Of a stretch of DNA of 53,629 nt, positions 1-7,788 are shown in pieces. The position numbers and the translations under genes are program-made. Below the pieces are notes generated by a model, which was not told the DNA's origin, made no database searches, and saw nothing but the letters and a program-made list of their open reading frames with translations. The stretch comes from Alphaproteobacteria bacterium (GTDB lineage: Bacteria; Pseudomonadota; Alphaproteobacteria; Kiloniellales; DSM-21159), in the NCBI GenBank assembly GCA_030433005.1, contig JAUILQ010000039.1, positions 1 to 53,629 on the forward strand, written 5' to 3'. Within the stretch, counting starts at the first letter, position 1. Each line of letters starts with the position of its first letter.

Positions 1-122
1 GGAGCGCAGCAACGCCATGCAAGCCTGGATCGACAGCTACAACCACAGCCGCCCCCATTCCGCTCTCAACGGAAAACCGCCCATCTCACGCATCGCCAGG
101 GACAACCTCCTTGGCAGCGACA
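1..122 (+). mobile_element. Right end of an insertion sequence (IS481-like)
   Basis: The first bases are the 3' end of an IS whose transposase reads on the plus strand. A terminal GACA at 119-122 would pair with a TGTC end, and the sequence beyond it returns to host transporter coding on the minus strand. The rest of the element lies outside the window, so its length, other end and target duplication cannot be seen. The exact boundary is inferred from where transporter homology stops. Confidence 0.7.
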
Positions 123-127
123 CCTAG
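2..127 (+). CDS. IS481-family-like transposase, C-terminal fragment
   Basis: An open frame entering from outside the window gives 41 residues ending at TAG 125-127. It contains YNHSRPHSALNGKPPISR, the typical tail of DDE integrase-core transposases of the IS481 type (YN-x-RPH-x-L-x-G-x-PP-S). The catalytic DDE residues lie upstream of the window. The last codons run through the presumed IS terminus, as is common in compact elements. The family call is good, but the exact element cannot be named from the tail alone. Confidence 0.75.
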   Translation, partial: ERSNAMQAWIDSYNHSRPHSALNGKPPISRIARDNLLGSDT

Positions 128-987
128 CGCGCGCGGCTCCAGCGGCTCGCCGAGCAGCAGCACGCCGACCGCCAGCGCGCCGACCGGGATCAGCAGCGTG
201 ACCAGCAGCAGGTTGGTCGCGCCGGCGCTGCGCAGGATGCGGAAGTAGAGCAGGTAGGCCCCGGCCGTGCCGAACACCGCGACCGCCGCGACCGCGGCCA
301 GGCTCGCGGCCAGTGTCTCGGGCGAGGGCGCCAGCCGCCAGGGCCGCTCGACCAGCAGGGCGGCCGGCACCATCAGCAGGCTCGAGGCGATCAGCATGCC
401 GCAGGCCGTGACCGGCGGCGCCAGGTCCCGGAAGCGGCGGCCCCAGATCCCGGCGAGGGCGTCGCAGGCCGCCGCGGCCAGCACCGCGAGCTCGCCCCGG
501 AGCTCGCCGCCGGCGCCCCTCAGCGCCTGCGGCCCGACGATCAGCGCGACGCCGCCGACGCCGAGCAGCACGCCGGCCAGGCGGCGCGGCGTCAGCTTCT
601 CGTCGCGGGTCAGCAGATGCGCCAGGAACACGGCGAACAGCGGCGTCGTCGCATTGAGGATCGAGGCGAGGCCGCTGTCGATCGACTGCTGGCCCAGACG
701 ATCAGCGAGAAGGGCAGCGCGTTGTTGAGCAGGCCCATGACCAGCAGGCCGCCCAGCGCCGCCGGCCGGCGCGGCAGGGCGAGCCCGCGCAGGCGCAGCA
801 GCACGACCAGGGTGAGCGCGCCGATGCCGACCCGTCCGGCGACCACGCTGAGCGGCGGCAGGCTCCAGAGCGCGACCTCGGCAAGCGGGAAGGAGCTGGC
901 CCAGAGCGCGGCCAGCAGGGCGATCAGGCCCCAGTCGGCACCGCTCGGCGGCGGCGCGTGTCGGCTTCCGATGGCGCTCCTGCTCAT
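123..987 (-). pseudogene. EamA/DMT-family transporter, frameshifted and truncated by an IS
   Basis: Two minus-strand frames form one EamA-type transporter. The first (start 987) carries the N-terminal helices through NALPFSLIVW. The second (about 690 down to 123) carries the continuation, DSGLASILNATTPLF-like then TRDEKLTPRRLAGVLLG and further helices. The frames join at the CCC run 693-695: one missing G on the coding strand turns the expected W-G-Q-Q-S-I-D-S-G into W-A-S-S-R. The 3' end is lost: after GEPLEPRAL the frame runs into the IS at 122 and picks up a foreign tail that stops at 86-88. A homopolymer sequencing error could explain the frameshift, but not the IS truncation. Its transport substrate is unknown. 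Confidence 0.85.
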
Positions 988-1060
988 GGTTGCGAGACTA
1001 GCCGCCGGTGCGCGTGCCGGCTCGCGGCTTTCGGACCCGCAGGGCCGCCGGACCCGCCGC

Positions 1061-1837
1061 TCAGGCGAGCAGGCCCCACAGGCTCGAGACGAGCAGCTGC
1101 AGGGCGAGCAGCGTCATGACCAGCCGGAAGCCGACGCGGAAGCGGGCCTCGGGCAGGCGGTGCAGCAGGCGGGTGCCGGCCAGGGTGCCGAGGAATCCGG
1201 TCGCGACCATGGCGGCGATCAGGCCGAGCCAGGGGCCGAAGGCGAAGCCGAGCAGGCCGAAGGCGAGGATCTTCAGGCCGTGCTGCAGCGTCATGCAGGT
1301 CGCCAGCGTCGAGACCAGCTGCAGGCGCGCCAGCGGCTTCGGCGCCAGCAGGGCGCCGACGAAGGGGCCGGTGGCGCCGACGAACATCGTCAGGAAGGTG
1401 GCCAGCGCGCCGCCCAGCCCGAACGCCAGGGGCCCGAGGTCGCCGAGCTTCAGCCTCGGCGCCCAGACCGCGTAGAGCACGAACAGACCGACCGCCGACT
1501 TCAGGACCCAGCCGGGCAGGGTGACGGCCATCTGGCCGCCGGCCAGCGCGCCGGCCAGGCTGCCCAGCGCAAAGGGCAGCACCAGGCGCCAGACCACGTG
1601 GCGGCGCTGGATCACGGCGCGCCCGGCGTTGGAGCCGAGCTGGATGACGCCGTGCACCGGGATCAGCGCGGCCGGCGGCAGGAAGGAGGCCATGACCGCC
1701 AGCAGGGCGACGCCGCCGCCGAGCCCGAGCGCGGCGGTCATGCCGGAGGTCAGGAAGGAGACGCCGACGAGCAGCAGGGCGACCCAGGGCGGCAGGCCGG
1801 GCGGCAGCAGGGGCAGGCCGGCCGCGAGCTCGTCCAC
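1061..1837 (-). CDS. TauE/SafE family membrane protein (sulfite exporter-like)
   Basis: This is a 258-residue polytopic inner-membrane protein. The N-terminal helix is followed by the glycine-rich SGMTAALGLGGGVALLAVM stretch typical of TauE/SafE (former DUF81) repeats, and the second half repeats the pattern with GATGPFVGALLAP. Members export sulfite, sulfoacetate or other organosulfur anions; the substrate here cannot be told. The start is GTG at 1837. It follows tspO by about 20 nt on the same strand, so the DMT transporter, tspO and this gene probably form one transcript. A second TauE/SafE gene lies at 38399-39151. Confidence 0.85.
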   Translation of the reverse strand: MDELAAGLPLLPPGLPPWVALLLVGVSFLTSGMTAALGLGGGVALLAVMASFLPPAALIPVHGVIQLGSNAGRAVIQRRHVVWRLVLPFALGSLAGALAGGQMAVTLPGWVLKSAVGLFVLYAVWAPRLKLGDLGPLAFGLGGALATFLTMFVGATGPFVGALLAPKPLARLQLVSTLATCMTLQHGLKILAFGLLGFAFGPWLGLIAAMVATGFLGTLAGTRLLHRLPEARFRVGFRLVMTLLALQLLVSSLWGLLA

Positions 1838-1856
1838 CGCCCGTCCCGACGCGCCG

Positions 1857-2321
1857 TCAGTTCAGCGCGACGATGGTCGCGTTGAGGTAGCCGGCGAAGG
1901 CGACCCACAGGACGTAGGGCAGCATCAGCCAGCCGGCGACGCTCGACCAGCGTCGGAACCAGAGCGCGGTCGCCGCGACCAGCGCCAGCAGCAGCAGGAT
2001 CACGACCAGGCCGAGCTCGGTGTCCCGGCGATCGAAGAAGACCAGCGGCCAGGCCAGGTTGACCGCGAGCTGCAGGCCCCAGAGCGCGAGCGGCGCGCGG
2101 CCGCCGGCGCGCCAGACCAGCCAGGCCGCCAGCCCCATCAGCAGGTAGAGCAGGGTCCAGGCGAAGGGGAAGACCGCCGGCGGCGGCGTCAGCGCGGACT
2201 TCTCCAGCGCCTGGTACCAGCCCTCGAGCGAGCTCTGCGTCGCCCAGCCGCCGAGCTGGCCGACCGCCAGCAGCAGGCCGAGGAAGAGCGCCAGCAGGTA
2301 GAGCGGCTTGCGGGACTTCAC
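1857..2321 (-). CDS. tspO: TspO/MBR family tryptophan-rich sensory protein
   Basis: This is a 154-residue protein with five predicted membrane helices and the TspO signatures: WYQALEKSALTPPP near the N-terminus, PFAWTLLYLLMGLAAWLVWR, then LWGLQLAVNLAWPLVFF and YVLWVAFAGYLN. TspO proteins bind porphyrins and tune stress and pigment responses; in Rhodobacter TspO acts in the outer membrane. Length is normal for the family. The start is GTG 2321 with AGGA upstream, and it lies about 10 nt after the DMT transporter stop. No photosynthesis genes are in the window. Confidence 0.9.
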   Translation of the reverse strand: MKSRKPLYLLALFLGLLLAVGQLGGWATQSSLEGWYQALEKSALTPPPAVFPFAWTLLYLLMGLAAWLVWRAGGRAPLALWGLQLAVNLAWPLVFFDRRDTELGLVVILLLLALVAATALWFRRWSSVAGWLMLPYVLWVAFAGYLNATIVALN

Positions 2322-2331
2322 CGGTCGCGTC

Positions 2332-3243
2332 CTATCGCACGTTGCTGTCGAGCGCCGAGCCGCGGGTGTGCAGCACGCGCTCGCGATACCAGAGATAGAG
2401 GCCGCTGGCGATGACGATGGCGGCGCCGACGCCGACCCAGGGGTCGGGCACGTGGCCGAACACGAGGCAGCCGGCGAGCGCCATGTAGAGGATCTGCGGA
2501 TAGATGAAAGGCGCCAGGATCGGCGCCGGCGCCAGGCGGTGGGCGACGATCAGCAGGTAGTGCCCGAGGCCGCCGTAGAGCCCGGTGGTCGCCAGCATCA
2601 GCCAGCCGGTCCAGTGTCCCGGGCTCTCCCAGACGAAAGGCATGAGCGGCGCGAGGCCGACGGTCCCGACCACGGGCGTCAGGAAGAAGATCGTCGCCAC
2701 CGGGTCGCTGCCGGCGACCTTGCGGGTCGCGATGTTGTAGAACGCGCCCGACAGCGCCGAGCAGACCGACAGCAGCACCGCCCAGTGCATCAGCCCGAGG
2801 CCCGGCCGCACGATCACCAGCACGCCGACGAAGCCGACCAGGATCGCCGTCCAGCGGCGCGGGCCGACCTTCTCGCCGAGCAGCGGCACCGACAGCGCGG
2901 CGATCAGCAGCGGCGAGGCGAACAGGATCGCCGAGGTCGTCGAGAGCTGCAGGTACTGCAGCGCCCAGAAGTTGAAGAAGGTCGCGCCGAGCAGGAAGCC
3001 CGAGCGCAGGATCTGCAGCGCCGGGCGGCTCGTGCGCAGCAGGCCGAGGCCCTGCTGCGGCAGGAAGATCACCGCGGCGATCGCCAGGTGACCGAGGAAG
3101 CGCACCCAGACGATCTGCATCGAGGGCAGGCTCTGGCCGAGGTACTTCGCGGTGGTGTCCAGGCAGGTGAACAGCACGAAGGCGCCGGAGATCAGCAGGA
3201 TCCCGGTCAGGCGATCCTTCGGGCCGCTTCCGTAGCGATCCAA
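2332..3243 (-). CDS. DMT superfamily transporter (EamA domains)
   Basis: This is a 303-residue integral membrane protein with about ten hydrophobic segments in two EamA repeats. The first runs from ISGAFVLFTCLDTTAKYL; the second contains SALSGAFYNIATRK and ends in ALAGCLVFGHVPDPWVGVGAAIVIASG. LSTTSAILFASPLLIAALSV is the usual end of repeat one. Members export or import small metabolites; nothing here shows the substrate. The apparent start is TTG 3243. It leads the group DMT - tspO - tauE. It is intact, unlike the EamA gene at the left edge. Confidence 0.85.
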   Translation of the reverse strand: MDRYGSGPKDRLTGILLISGAFVLFTCLDTTAKYLGQSLPSMQIVWVRFLGHLAIAAVIFLPQQGLGLLRTSRPALQILRSGFLLGATFFNFWALQYLQLSTTSAILFASPLLIAALSVPLLGEKVGPRRWTAILVGFVGVLVIVRPGLGLMHWAVLLSVCSALSGAFYNIATRKVAGSDPVATIFFLTPVVGTVGLAPLMPFVWESPGHWTGWLMLATTGLYGGLGHYLLIVAHRLAPAPILAPFIYPQILYMALAGCLVFGHVPDPWVGVGAAIVIASGLYLWYRERVLHTRGSALDSNVR

Positions 3244-3386
3244 AGCGGCAGGCTCCGAGGCTCGAGGGCGGGCTGGCGGGCAACCTGACGCCGCGGCCGG
3301 CCGCTGTCGAGCGCCGCTGGAGCAAGCCAGACCAGCGCGTGCCGCGACGCCGGCCCCGGCCGCGCTAGCCGTACCCCAGCCGCGCC

Positions 3387-4223
3387 TCAGTCGCGGGGCG
3401 GTCGGCGGCCGCGCCAGCGCTTGTAGGCGACCGGCAGCAGCGAGAGCAGGGAGAGGCCGACCAGCGCCCCCACGACCTCGGCGGTCAGCACGTTGTCCAG
3501 GCTGAGGTCGCCGCCCTGCGCGAAGACGCTGCCGAGCCCGGCGCCGACCAGGGCGTAGACGTAGGTGCCGGGGACGATGCCGATCAGCGTGGCGACGACG
3601 TAGGTGCGCAGGCTGACGCCGAGGAAGGCCGGCACCAGGTTGACCACGAAGAAGGGGAACAGCGGCACCAGGCGCAGGACCAGCAGGTAGCTGAAGGCGT
3701 TGTCCCGGAAGCCGGCCTCCATGCGCGCCATCCAGGGCCCGGCCCGGCGGCGCAGGCTGTCGCCGAGGGCGGTGCGGGCGGCCAGGAAGACCGCGGTCGC
3801 CCCGAGCGTCGCCGCGACGACGACCAGGGCGGTCGCCAGGACGTCGCCGAACAGGAAGCCGCCGGCGACCGTCAGGACCAGCGCGCCGGGCACCGAGAGC
3901 GCGGTCGCCGCGGCGTAGAGCGCCATGAAGGTCAGCACGGCGAGCAGGAAGTGCTCGCCGACGAACAGCTTCAGCGACTCGCGGTTCTCCTTGAGCGCGC
4001 CGAGGCTGAGATAGCTGTGCAGGTCGAAGGCCAGGACCAGCGCCAGGGCGGCGACGATCAGGCCGACCGGCCAGAGCCGGCGCAGCGCGCCGCGCCGGCC
4101 CTCCGGCCGCTCCCCCGGCTCCCGGTCGGGCCGGCCGTCGCGCTGGCTGTCGTCTGGCAGGCGCATTCCGCTCTCCGCAGGCGGCGATTCGGCAGGCTGG
4201 GACTCGTGGGTCACCGATCGCAT
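3387..4223 (-). CDS. TVP38/TMEM64 family membrane protein (DedA/SNARE-associated)
   Basis: This is a 278-residue membrane protein. About 45 hydrophilic residues rich in P, E, R and D precede the first helix (LWPVGLIVAALALVLAF). The core has the family motifs SVPGALVLTVAGGFLFG, GATAVFLAARTALG and YLLVLRLVPLFPFFVVNLVPAFLGV, which includes the conserved F/Y-x-x-x-LR-x-x-P-x-x-P-F element, then a C-terminal helix and a basic tail. ATG 4223 is chosen because AGGAAGGGA sits just upstream; a TTG eight codons earlier is possible. Relatives are thought to work in membrane lipid handling. It follows the flavoprotein gene by about 40 nt, a pairing often seen in bacteria. Confidence 0.85.
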   Translation of the reverse strand: MRSVTHESQPAESPPAESGMRLPDDSQRDGRPDREPGERPEGRRGALRRLWPVGLIVAALALVLAFDLHSYLSLGALKENRESLKLFVGEHFLLAVLTFMALYAAATALSVPGALVLTVAGGFLFGDVLATALVVVAATLGATAVFLAARTALGDSLRRRAGPWMARMEAGFRDNAFSYLLVLRLVPLFPFFVVNLVPAFLGVSLRTYVVATLIGIVPGTYVYALVGAGLGSVFAQGGDLSLDNVLTAEVVGALVGLSLLSLLPVAYKRWRGRRPPRD

Positions 4224-4260
4224 CGTCTCGTCCCTTCCTAAGGGCAAGGGCCGCCCGGCG

Positions 4261-5703
4261 TCAGCCGAGTTTCAGCAGCCAGCGCACGATCGTGCGGGTG
4301 CGCTCGCTGAACAGCCGGGGCGTGAAGTAGCTGCCGGCCACCCGCTTGGAGACCTCGGACAGCGTCGGATAGGGCAGCACGAGGCCGGCGAGCCTGCCGA
4401 TCTTCATGCCCTGGTCGACGGCCAGCACCCAGGGCGCCAGCAGCTCGCCGGCGCGCGGCCCGGCGATGGTCGCGCCCAGCACCCGGCCGCGCCGGTCGAC
4501 GACGACTTTGATCAGGCCCTCGGTCTCGCGCTCGGCCTGGGCGCGGTCGTTCTCCGCGAACGGCCAGCGCAGCGTCTCGATCTTCTCGCCCTCGCGCTCG
4601 CGGGCCTGGGCCTCGGTCAGGCCGACGTGGGCGAGCTCGGGATCGGTGTAGGTGACCCAGGGCACGACGTGGTTGCGGACCCTGGCCGGCAGCCGGAACA
4701 GCGCGCGGCGGATCACGATGCCGGCGTGGTAGCCGGCCGCGTGGGTGAACTGCAGGCCGCCCGCGACGTCGCCGACGGCGAAGATACGGCGGTTGCTGGT
4801 GCGCAGGCCGTCGTCGACCGTGACGCCCTTCGCGGTGTAGGCGACGCCGGCAGCCTCCAAGTTCAGCGGCTCGACGTTGGGCCGCCGCCCGGCGGCGACC
4901 AGCAGGTGCGAGCCCTCGACCACCTCGGCGCCATCCTCGCCGAGCCGCAGCCGGAAGCCGGCGCTCGCCCCGTCGCGCGCATCGCCGCGCTCGACGCGGG
5001 CGATCGAGACGCCCTCGCGCAGCACGACGCCCTCGCGCTCGAGGCGCGCCTTGACCACGGCGGTCAGCTCGGGGTCGTCCTTGCCCAGGATCGTGAAGGC
5101 TTCCAGCACCGTGACCCGGGCGCCGAGGCGGCGGTGCGCCTGGGCCAGCTCGCAGCCGATCGGGCCGCCGCCGACGACGATCAGGTGCTCGGGCCGCTCG
5201 GCGAGCTCGAAGATGGTCTCGTTGGTCAGGTAGGGCACCTCCTCCAGGCCCGGGATCGGCGGCGCGCCGGGCCGCGAGCCGGTGGCGATCACGAAGCGCC
5301 GGGCGCGCACCGTCAGCGCCCCGGCCTCGAGCGTGTCGGGGCCGGTGAAGCGGGCCGCCGCCTTGACCACGCGCACGCCGAGACCCTGGAAGCGCTCGAC
5401 CGAGTCGTTGGGGGCGATCGAGGCGACGACGTGGCGCACGTGCTCGCGCAGGGCCAGCGGGTCGACCGCCGGCTCGCCGGCGGCGATGCCGAATCGCCCG
5501 GCGTCGCGCAGCGTCTGCGCGGCGTGGCCGGCGGCGATCAGGGACTTCGAGGGCACGCAGCCGTAGTTCAGGCAGTCGCCGCCCATCAGGCCCTTCTCGA
5601 CCAGCACCACGCGCGCGCCCATCTGCACCGCGCCGGCGGCGACCGACAGGCCGCCGGAGCCGGCGCCGATCACGCAGATGTCGGTTTCGACGGACTCGGC
5701 CAT
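4261..5703 (-). CDS. FAD-dependent NAD(P)-disulfide oxidoreductase (MerA/Lpd-like)
   Basis: This is a 480-residue class I flavoprotein disulfide reductase. The N-terminal FAD Rossmann motif is VIGAGSGGLSVAAGA; the redox disulfide is in GGDCLNYGCVPSKSL; the NAD(P) Rossmann motif is VVGGGPIGCELAQ; the second FAD motif is RIFAVGDVAGG. A C-terminal dimerization domain follows. There is no N-terminal heavy-metal domain, and the C-terminus ends LLKLG without the vicinal cysteine pair of true mercuric reductases. The normal C-terminal His-x4-Glu of Lpd is also absent: SERTRTIVRW stands there instead. Mercury reduction and lipoamide turnover are therefore both doubtful. The start ATG 5703 has AGGAG upstream. 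A longer in-frame reading to 6336 overlaps the next gene and is rejected. Confidence 0.88.
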   Translation of the reverse strand: MAESVETDICVIGAGSGGLSVAAGAVQMGARVVLVEKGLMGGDCLNYGCVPSKSLIAAGHAAQTLRDAGRFGIAAGEPAVDPLALREHVRHVVASIAPNDSVERFQGLGVRVVKAAARFTGPDTLEAGALTVRARRFVIATGSRPGAPPIPGLEEVPYLTNETIFELAERPEHLIVVGGGPIGCELAQAHRRLGARVTVLEAFTILGKDDPELTAVVKARLEREGVVLREGVSIARVERGDARDGASAGFRLRLGEDGAEVVEGSHLLVAAGRRPNVEPLNLEAAGVAYTAKGVTVDDGLRTSNRRIFAVGDVAGGLQFTHAAGYHAGIVIRRALFRLPARVRNHVVPWVTYTDPELAHVGLTEAQAREREGEKIETLRWPFAENDRAQAERETEGLIKVVVDRRGRVLGATIAGPRAGELLAPWVLAVDQGMKIGRLAGLVLPYPTLSEVSKRVAGSYFTPRLFSERTRTIVRWLLKLG

Positions 5704-5774
5704 CGTCGAGGCTCCTGGAGGGGATCCCGCGCGCGGCGGGCAACGGCGGGAAAGGAACGACCCGGGAAAGGCTA

Positions 5775-6278
5775 TCAGTTCCCGACCACGATCCTGTAGT
5801 CGGGCGTCGGGTTGAGCGGGCAGGAGTAGAGGTACTCGCCCGGCTCCAGCTCGACCGCGTAGTCCTTGGTGACGCCCTCGGTCAGGCCGCCGCCCGAGAC
5901 GCTGGTCTTGGTCAGCTTGTGCAGCGGATTGGCCGGGTCGTAGTCGCTCTCGCGCAGCCAGAAGCCGAGCTGGTAGGGCACGTCGGCGTTGCGCACGCGG
6001 AAGACGTAGCGGCCGGGCGCCAGGGTCAGCACTTCGGCCTCGGCGAGGCGGGCGGCGCCGGTCTCGGCGTTGAGCTGCTTGCAGTCCTCGGCGCTGGCCG
6101 GATCGAAGCCGCGGTCGACGCCGTTCTCCGACTCCAGGAACTGGCAGCCGGTCTGGGTCAGCTCGACGACCGTGGCGTCCAGGGCCAGGGCCTTTCCGGC
6201 GAGGCCGGCCGCCGAGGCGGCGAGCAGGCCGCCGGCGAGCAGCCGGATGAGCCGGGGGGAGCGGGCGTGCTGGGTCAT
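5775..6278 (-). CDS. Secreted cupredoxin-like protein of unknown function
   Basis: This is a 167-residue protein with a clear Sec signal: basic LIRLL, hydrophobic AGGLLAASAAGLAGKALA, cleavage near residue 32. The mature part is beta-rich, with VVELTQTGCQFLESENG, APGRYVFRVRNADVPYQLGFWLR and a C-terminal PGEYLYSCPLNPTPDYRIVV that looks like the last strands of a cupredoxin. Of the usual copper ligands only the C-terminal Cys is evident; the His and Met are not in place. Two further cysteines (TGCQF, EDCKQ) could form a disulfide. It precedes the flavoprotein by about 70 nt and may be its periplasmic partner in the same transcript. Fold and role are inferences. Confidence 0.7.
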   Translation of the reverse strand: MTQHARSPRLIRLLAGGLLAASAAGLAGKALALDATVVELTQTGCQFLESENGVDRGFDPASAEDCKQLNAETGAARLAEAEVLTLAPGRYVFRVRNADVPYQLGFWLRESDYDPANPLHKLTKTSVSGGGLTEGVTKDYAVELEPGEYLYSCPLNPTPDYRIVVGN

Positions 6279-6375
6279 CGGGACATCTCGCCTCCTCGCG
6301 GGGTCGGCGGGGGCGGGGCCCCCTGTTGCTCAGCAAGATGGCGGGGCCGGAGCGGCGGGCTAAGTCACGTTTTGC

Positions 6376-7737
6376 TCACGCCCGGCTACGGCTCGGTGAG
6401 CGGCCGCGTGATCGCGGTGCCGCTGTCGAGCCGTCGTCGAGCCGCCGGCGCAGCAGGCGCCAGACCCAGAGGTTGGCGAGCACGGCCAGCAGCGCGATCG
6501 CGAAGCGGGCGGCCTGGAGGGCCGGGTCGAACCAGTAGGCGGCCTCGTCGGCTGCGACCAGCAGCTGGGCCTGGGGCAGCCAGGACAGCGCGAGGTGGGC
6601 GAGGCCGAGCCACCAGAGGCCGGCGAGGCCCTCCGGCCCCAGCTCGCCGGCGCGCCAGGCGAGCAACAGCGGCGCGGCGAGCAGGAAGGCGGGCCAGCCC
6701 TGGAAGACCAGCCGGATCGTGGCGTTGCCGGTCATCGGCCCGAGCAGGGTCAGGAACAGGCCGTAGCCGAGCAGCACCAGGATCTCCGGACGCTCGCGCC
6801 AGAGCCGGCCGACGCGGCCCCAGGCCAGCGCCAGCGCGACCCCGGGCAGCAGGCCGAACAGCGTCGTCAGACGCAGGTAGACCTCGGAAGGCAGCACCGC
6901 GCTGGGCGCGCAGAAGCCGACCTCGCTGAGCCGGCCGAAGCGCAGCCAGGCCGGCAACTCGGTCTGCCAGACGACGTCCTGGCACCAGGCGTAGACGTTG
7001 GTCCAGGTGCCGATGCCGAGATAGGACATGACGAAGTTGTTGCCGATCTTCAGCAGCAGGTAGGCCGGCCCGGAGATGCCGTACTTGTCCGGCTGGCCGT
7101 AGCTCGCCGACCAGGCGGCGATGGCCTCGCCGCCGACCACCGCGCCGGCGAGCAGCGGCAGCGCCAGCCAGGCCCGGCGCCGGACCAGCACGATGGCGAC
7201 GGCGGCCGCCAGGATCACCGGCGCCGAGGGACGTGCCGCGAACATCGGCAGGAAGCTAAGCGCCGCCAGGCGGTTGCGGCCGTCGAGCAGCAGCGCGAGG
7301 CTCACCGCGCCGAGCGCCCAGTAGCCGAGGTCGGTCAGGTGGATCGTCTCGACCTGCTCGACCAGCGCCGGGATCGGCAGCAGGCAGAGCGCCAGCGCCG
7401 GCAGCGGCAGGCGCTCGTGCCGCCAGGCGTGCAGCAGGGCGCCGCAGAAGACCGCCGCGGAGGTCACGGTGACCAGGAAGAAGGCGGCGTCGAGCGACAG
7501 GCCGAGCCGGGTCAGCGCCCAGGCCGCCAGCGGAATCAGCGGTCTTTGCGACCAGGGCGGCTCGACCTGCGAATAGTCGAGCTGCGCCATGGCGATGTAG
7601 GCGGCGGAATCGGTGTGCAGCCGGCCGAGCTCCGGCAGCGCGAGCAGGACCAGCAGCGCGACGCTGCCGCCCAGCGCCCAGGCCCAGTCCGCCGGGCGGG
7701 CGCCGGCCAGGGTCGGCCAGGCGGAGTGCGTCCTCAT
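6376..7737 (-). CDS. Polytopic membrane protein, possible GT-C-type glycosyltransferase
   Basis: This protein of about 453 residues has some ten to twelve hydrophobic segments from residue 20 onwards and a basic, serine/arginine-rich C-terminal tail. An early loop reads LHTDSAAYIAMAQLDYSQVEPPWSQRPLIP. The acidic residue followed by Y and a Q-R-P-L segment recall the first extracytoplasmic loop of GT-C glycosyltransferases, but no second acidic motif is clear. I do not recognise it as a named protein. It lies about 50 nt after the moxR-type operon on the same strand and could be its last gene. ATG 7737 directly follows an alternative GTG at 7740. Confidence 0.6.
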   Translation of the reverse strand: MRTHSAWPTLAGARPADWAWALGGSVALLVLLALPELGRLHTDSAAYIAMAQLDYSQVEPPWSQRPLIPLAAWALTRLGLSLDAAFFLVTVTSAAVFCGALLHAWRHERLPLPALALCLLPIPALVEQVETIHLTDLGYWALGAVSLALLLDGRNRLAALSFLPMFAARPSAPVILAAAVAIVLVRRRAWLALPLLAGAVVGGEAIAAWSASYGQPDKYGISGPAYLLLKIGNNFVMSYLGIGTWTNVYAWCQDVVWQTELPAWLRFGRLSEVGFCAPSAVLPSEVYLRLTTLFGLLPGVALALAWGRVGRLWRERPEILVLLGYGLFLTLLGPMTGNATIRLVFQGWPAFLLAAPLLLAWRAGELGPEGLAGLWWLGLAHLALSWLPQAQLLVAADEAAYWFDPALQAARFAIALLAVLANLWVWRLLRRRLDDGSTAAPRSRGRSPSRSRA

Positions 7738-7788
7738 CACGGAAAGGGTCTCTAGCGCAGTGCCCGGCGCCGCTCCAAGCCTTCCGCC

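Noticed and set aside
4261..5703. Mercuric reductase and a mer operon
   Set aside because: No heavy-metal domain, no C-terminal Cys pair, and no merR, merT or merP nearby.
4261..6336. A 691-codon version of the flavoprotein
   Set aside because: The extra N-terminal part overlaps the secreted cupredoxin-like gene in another frame; ATG 5703 has a proper ribosome site and the family N-terminus.
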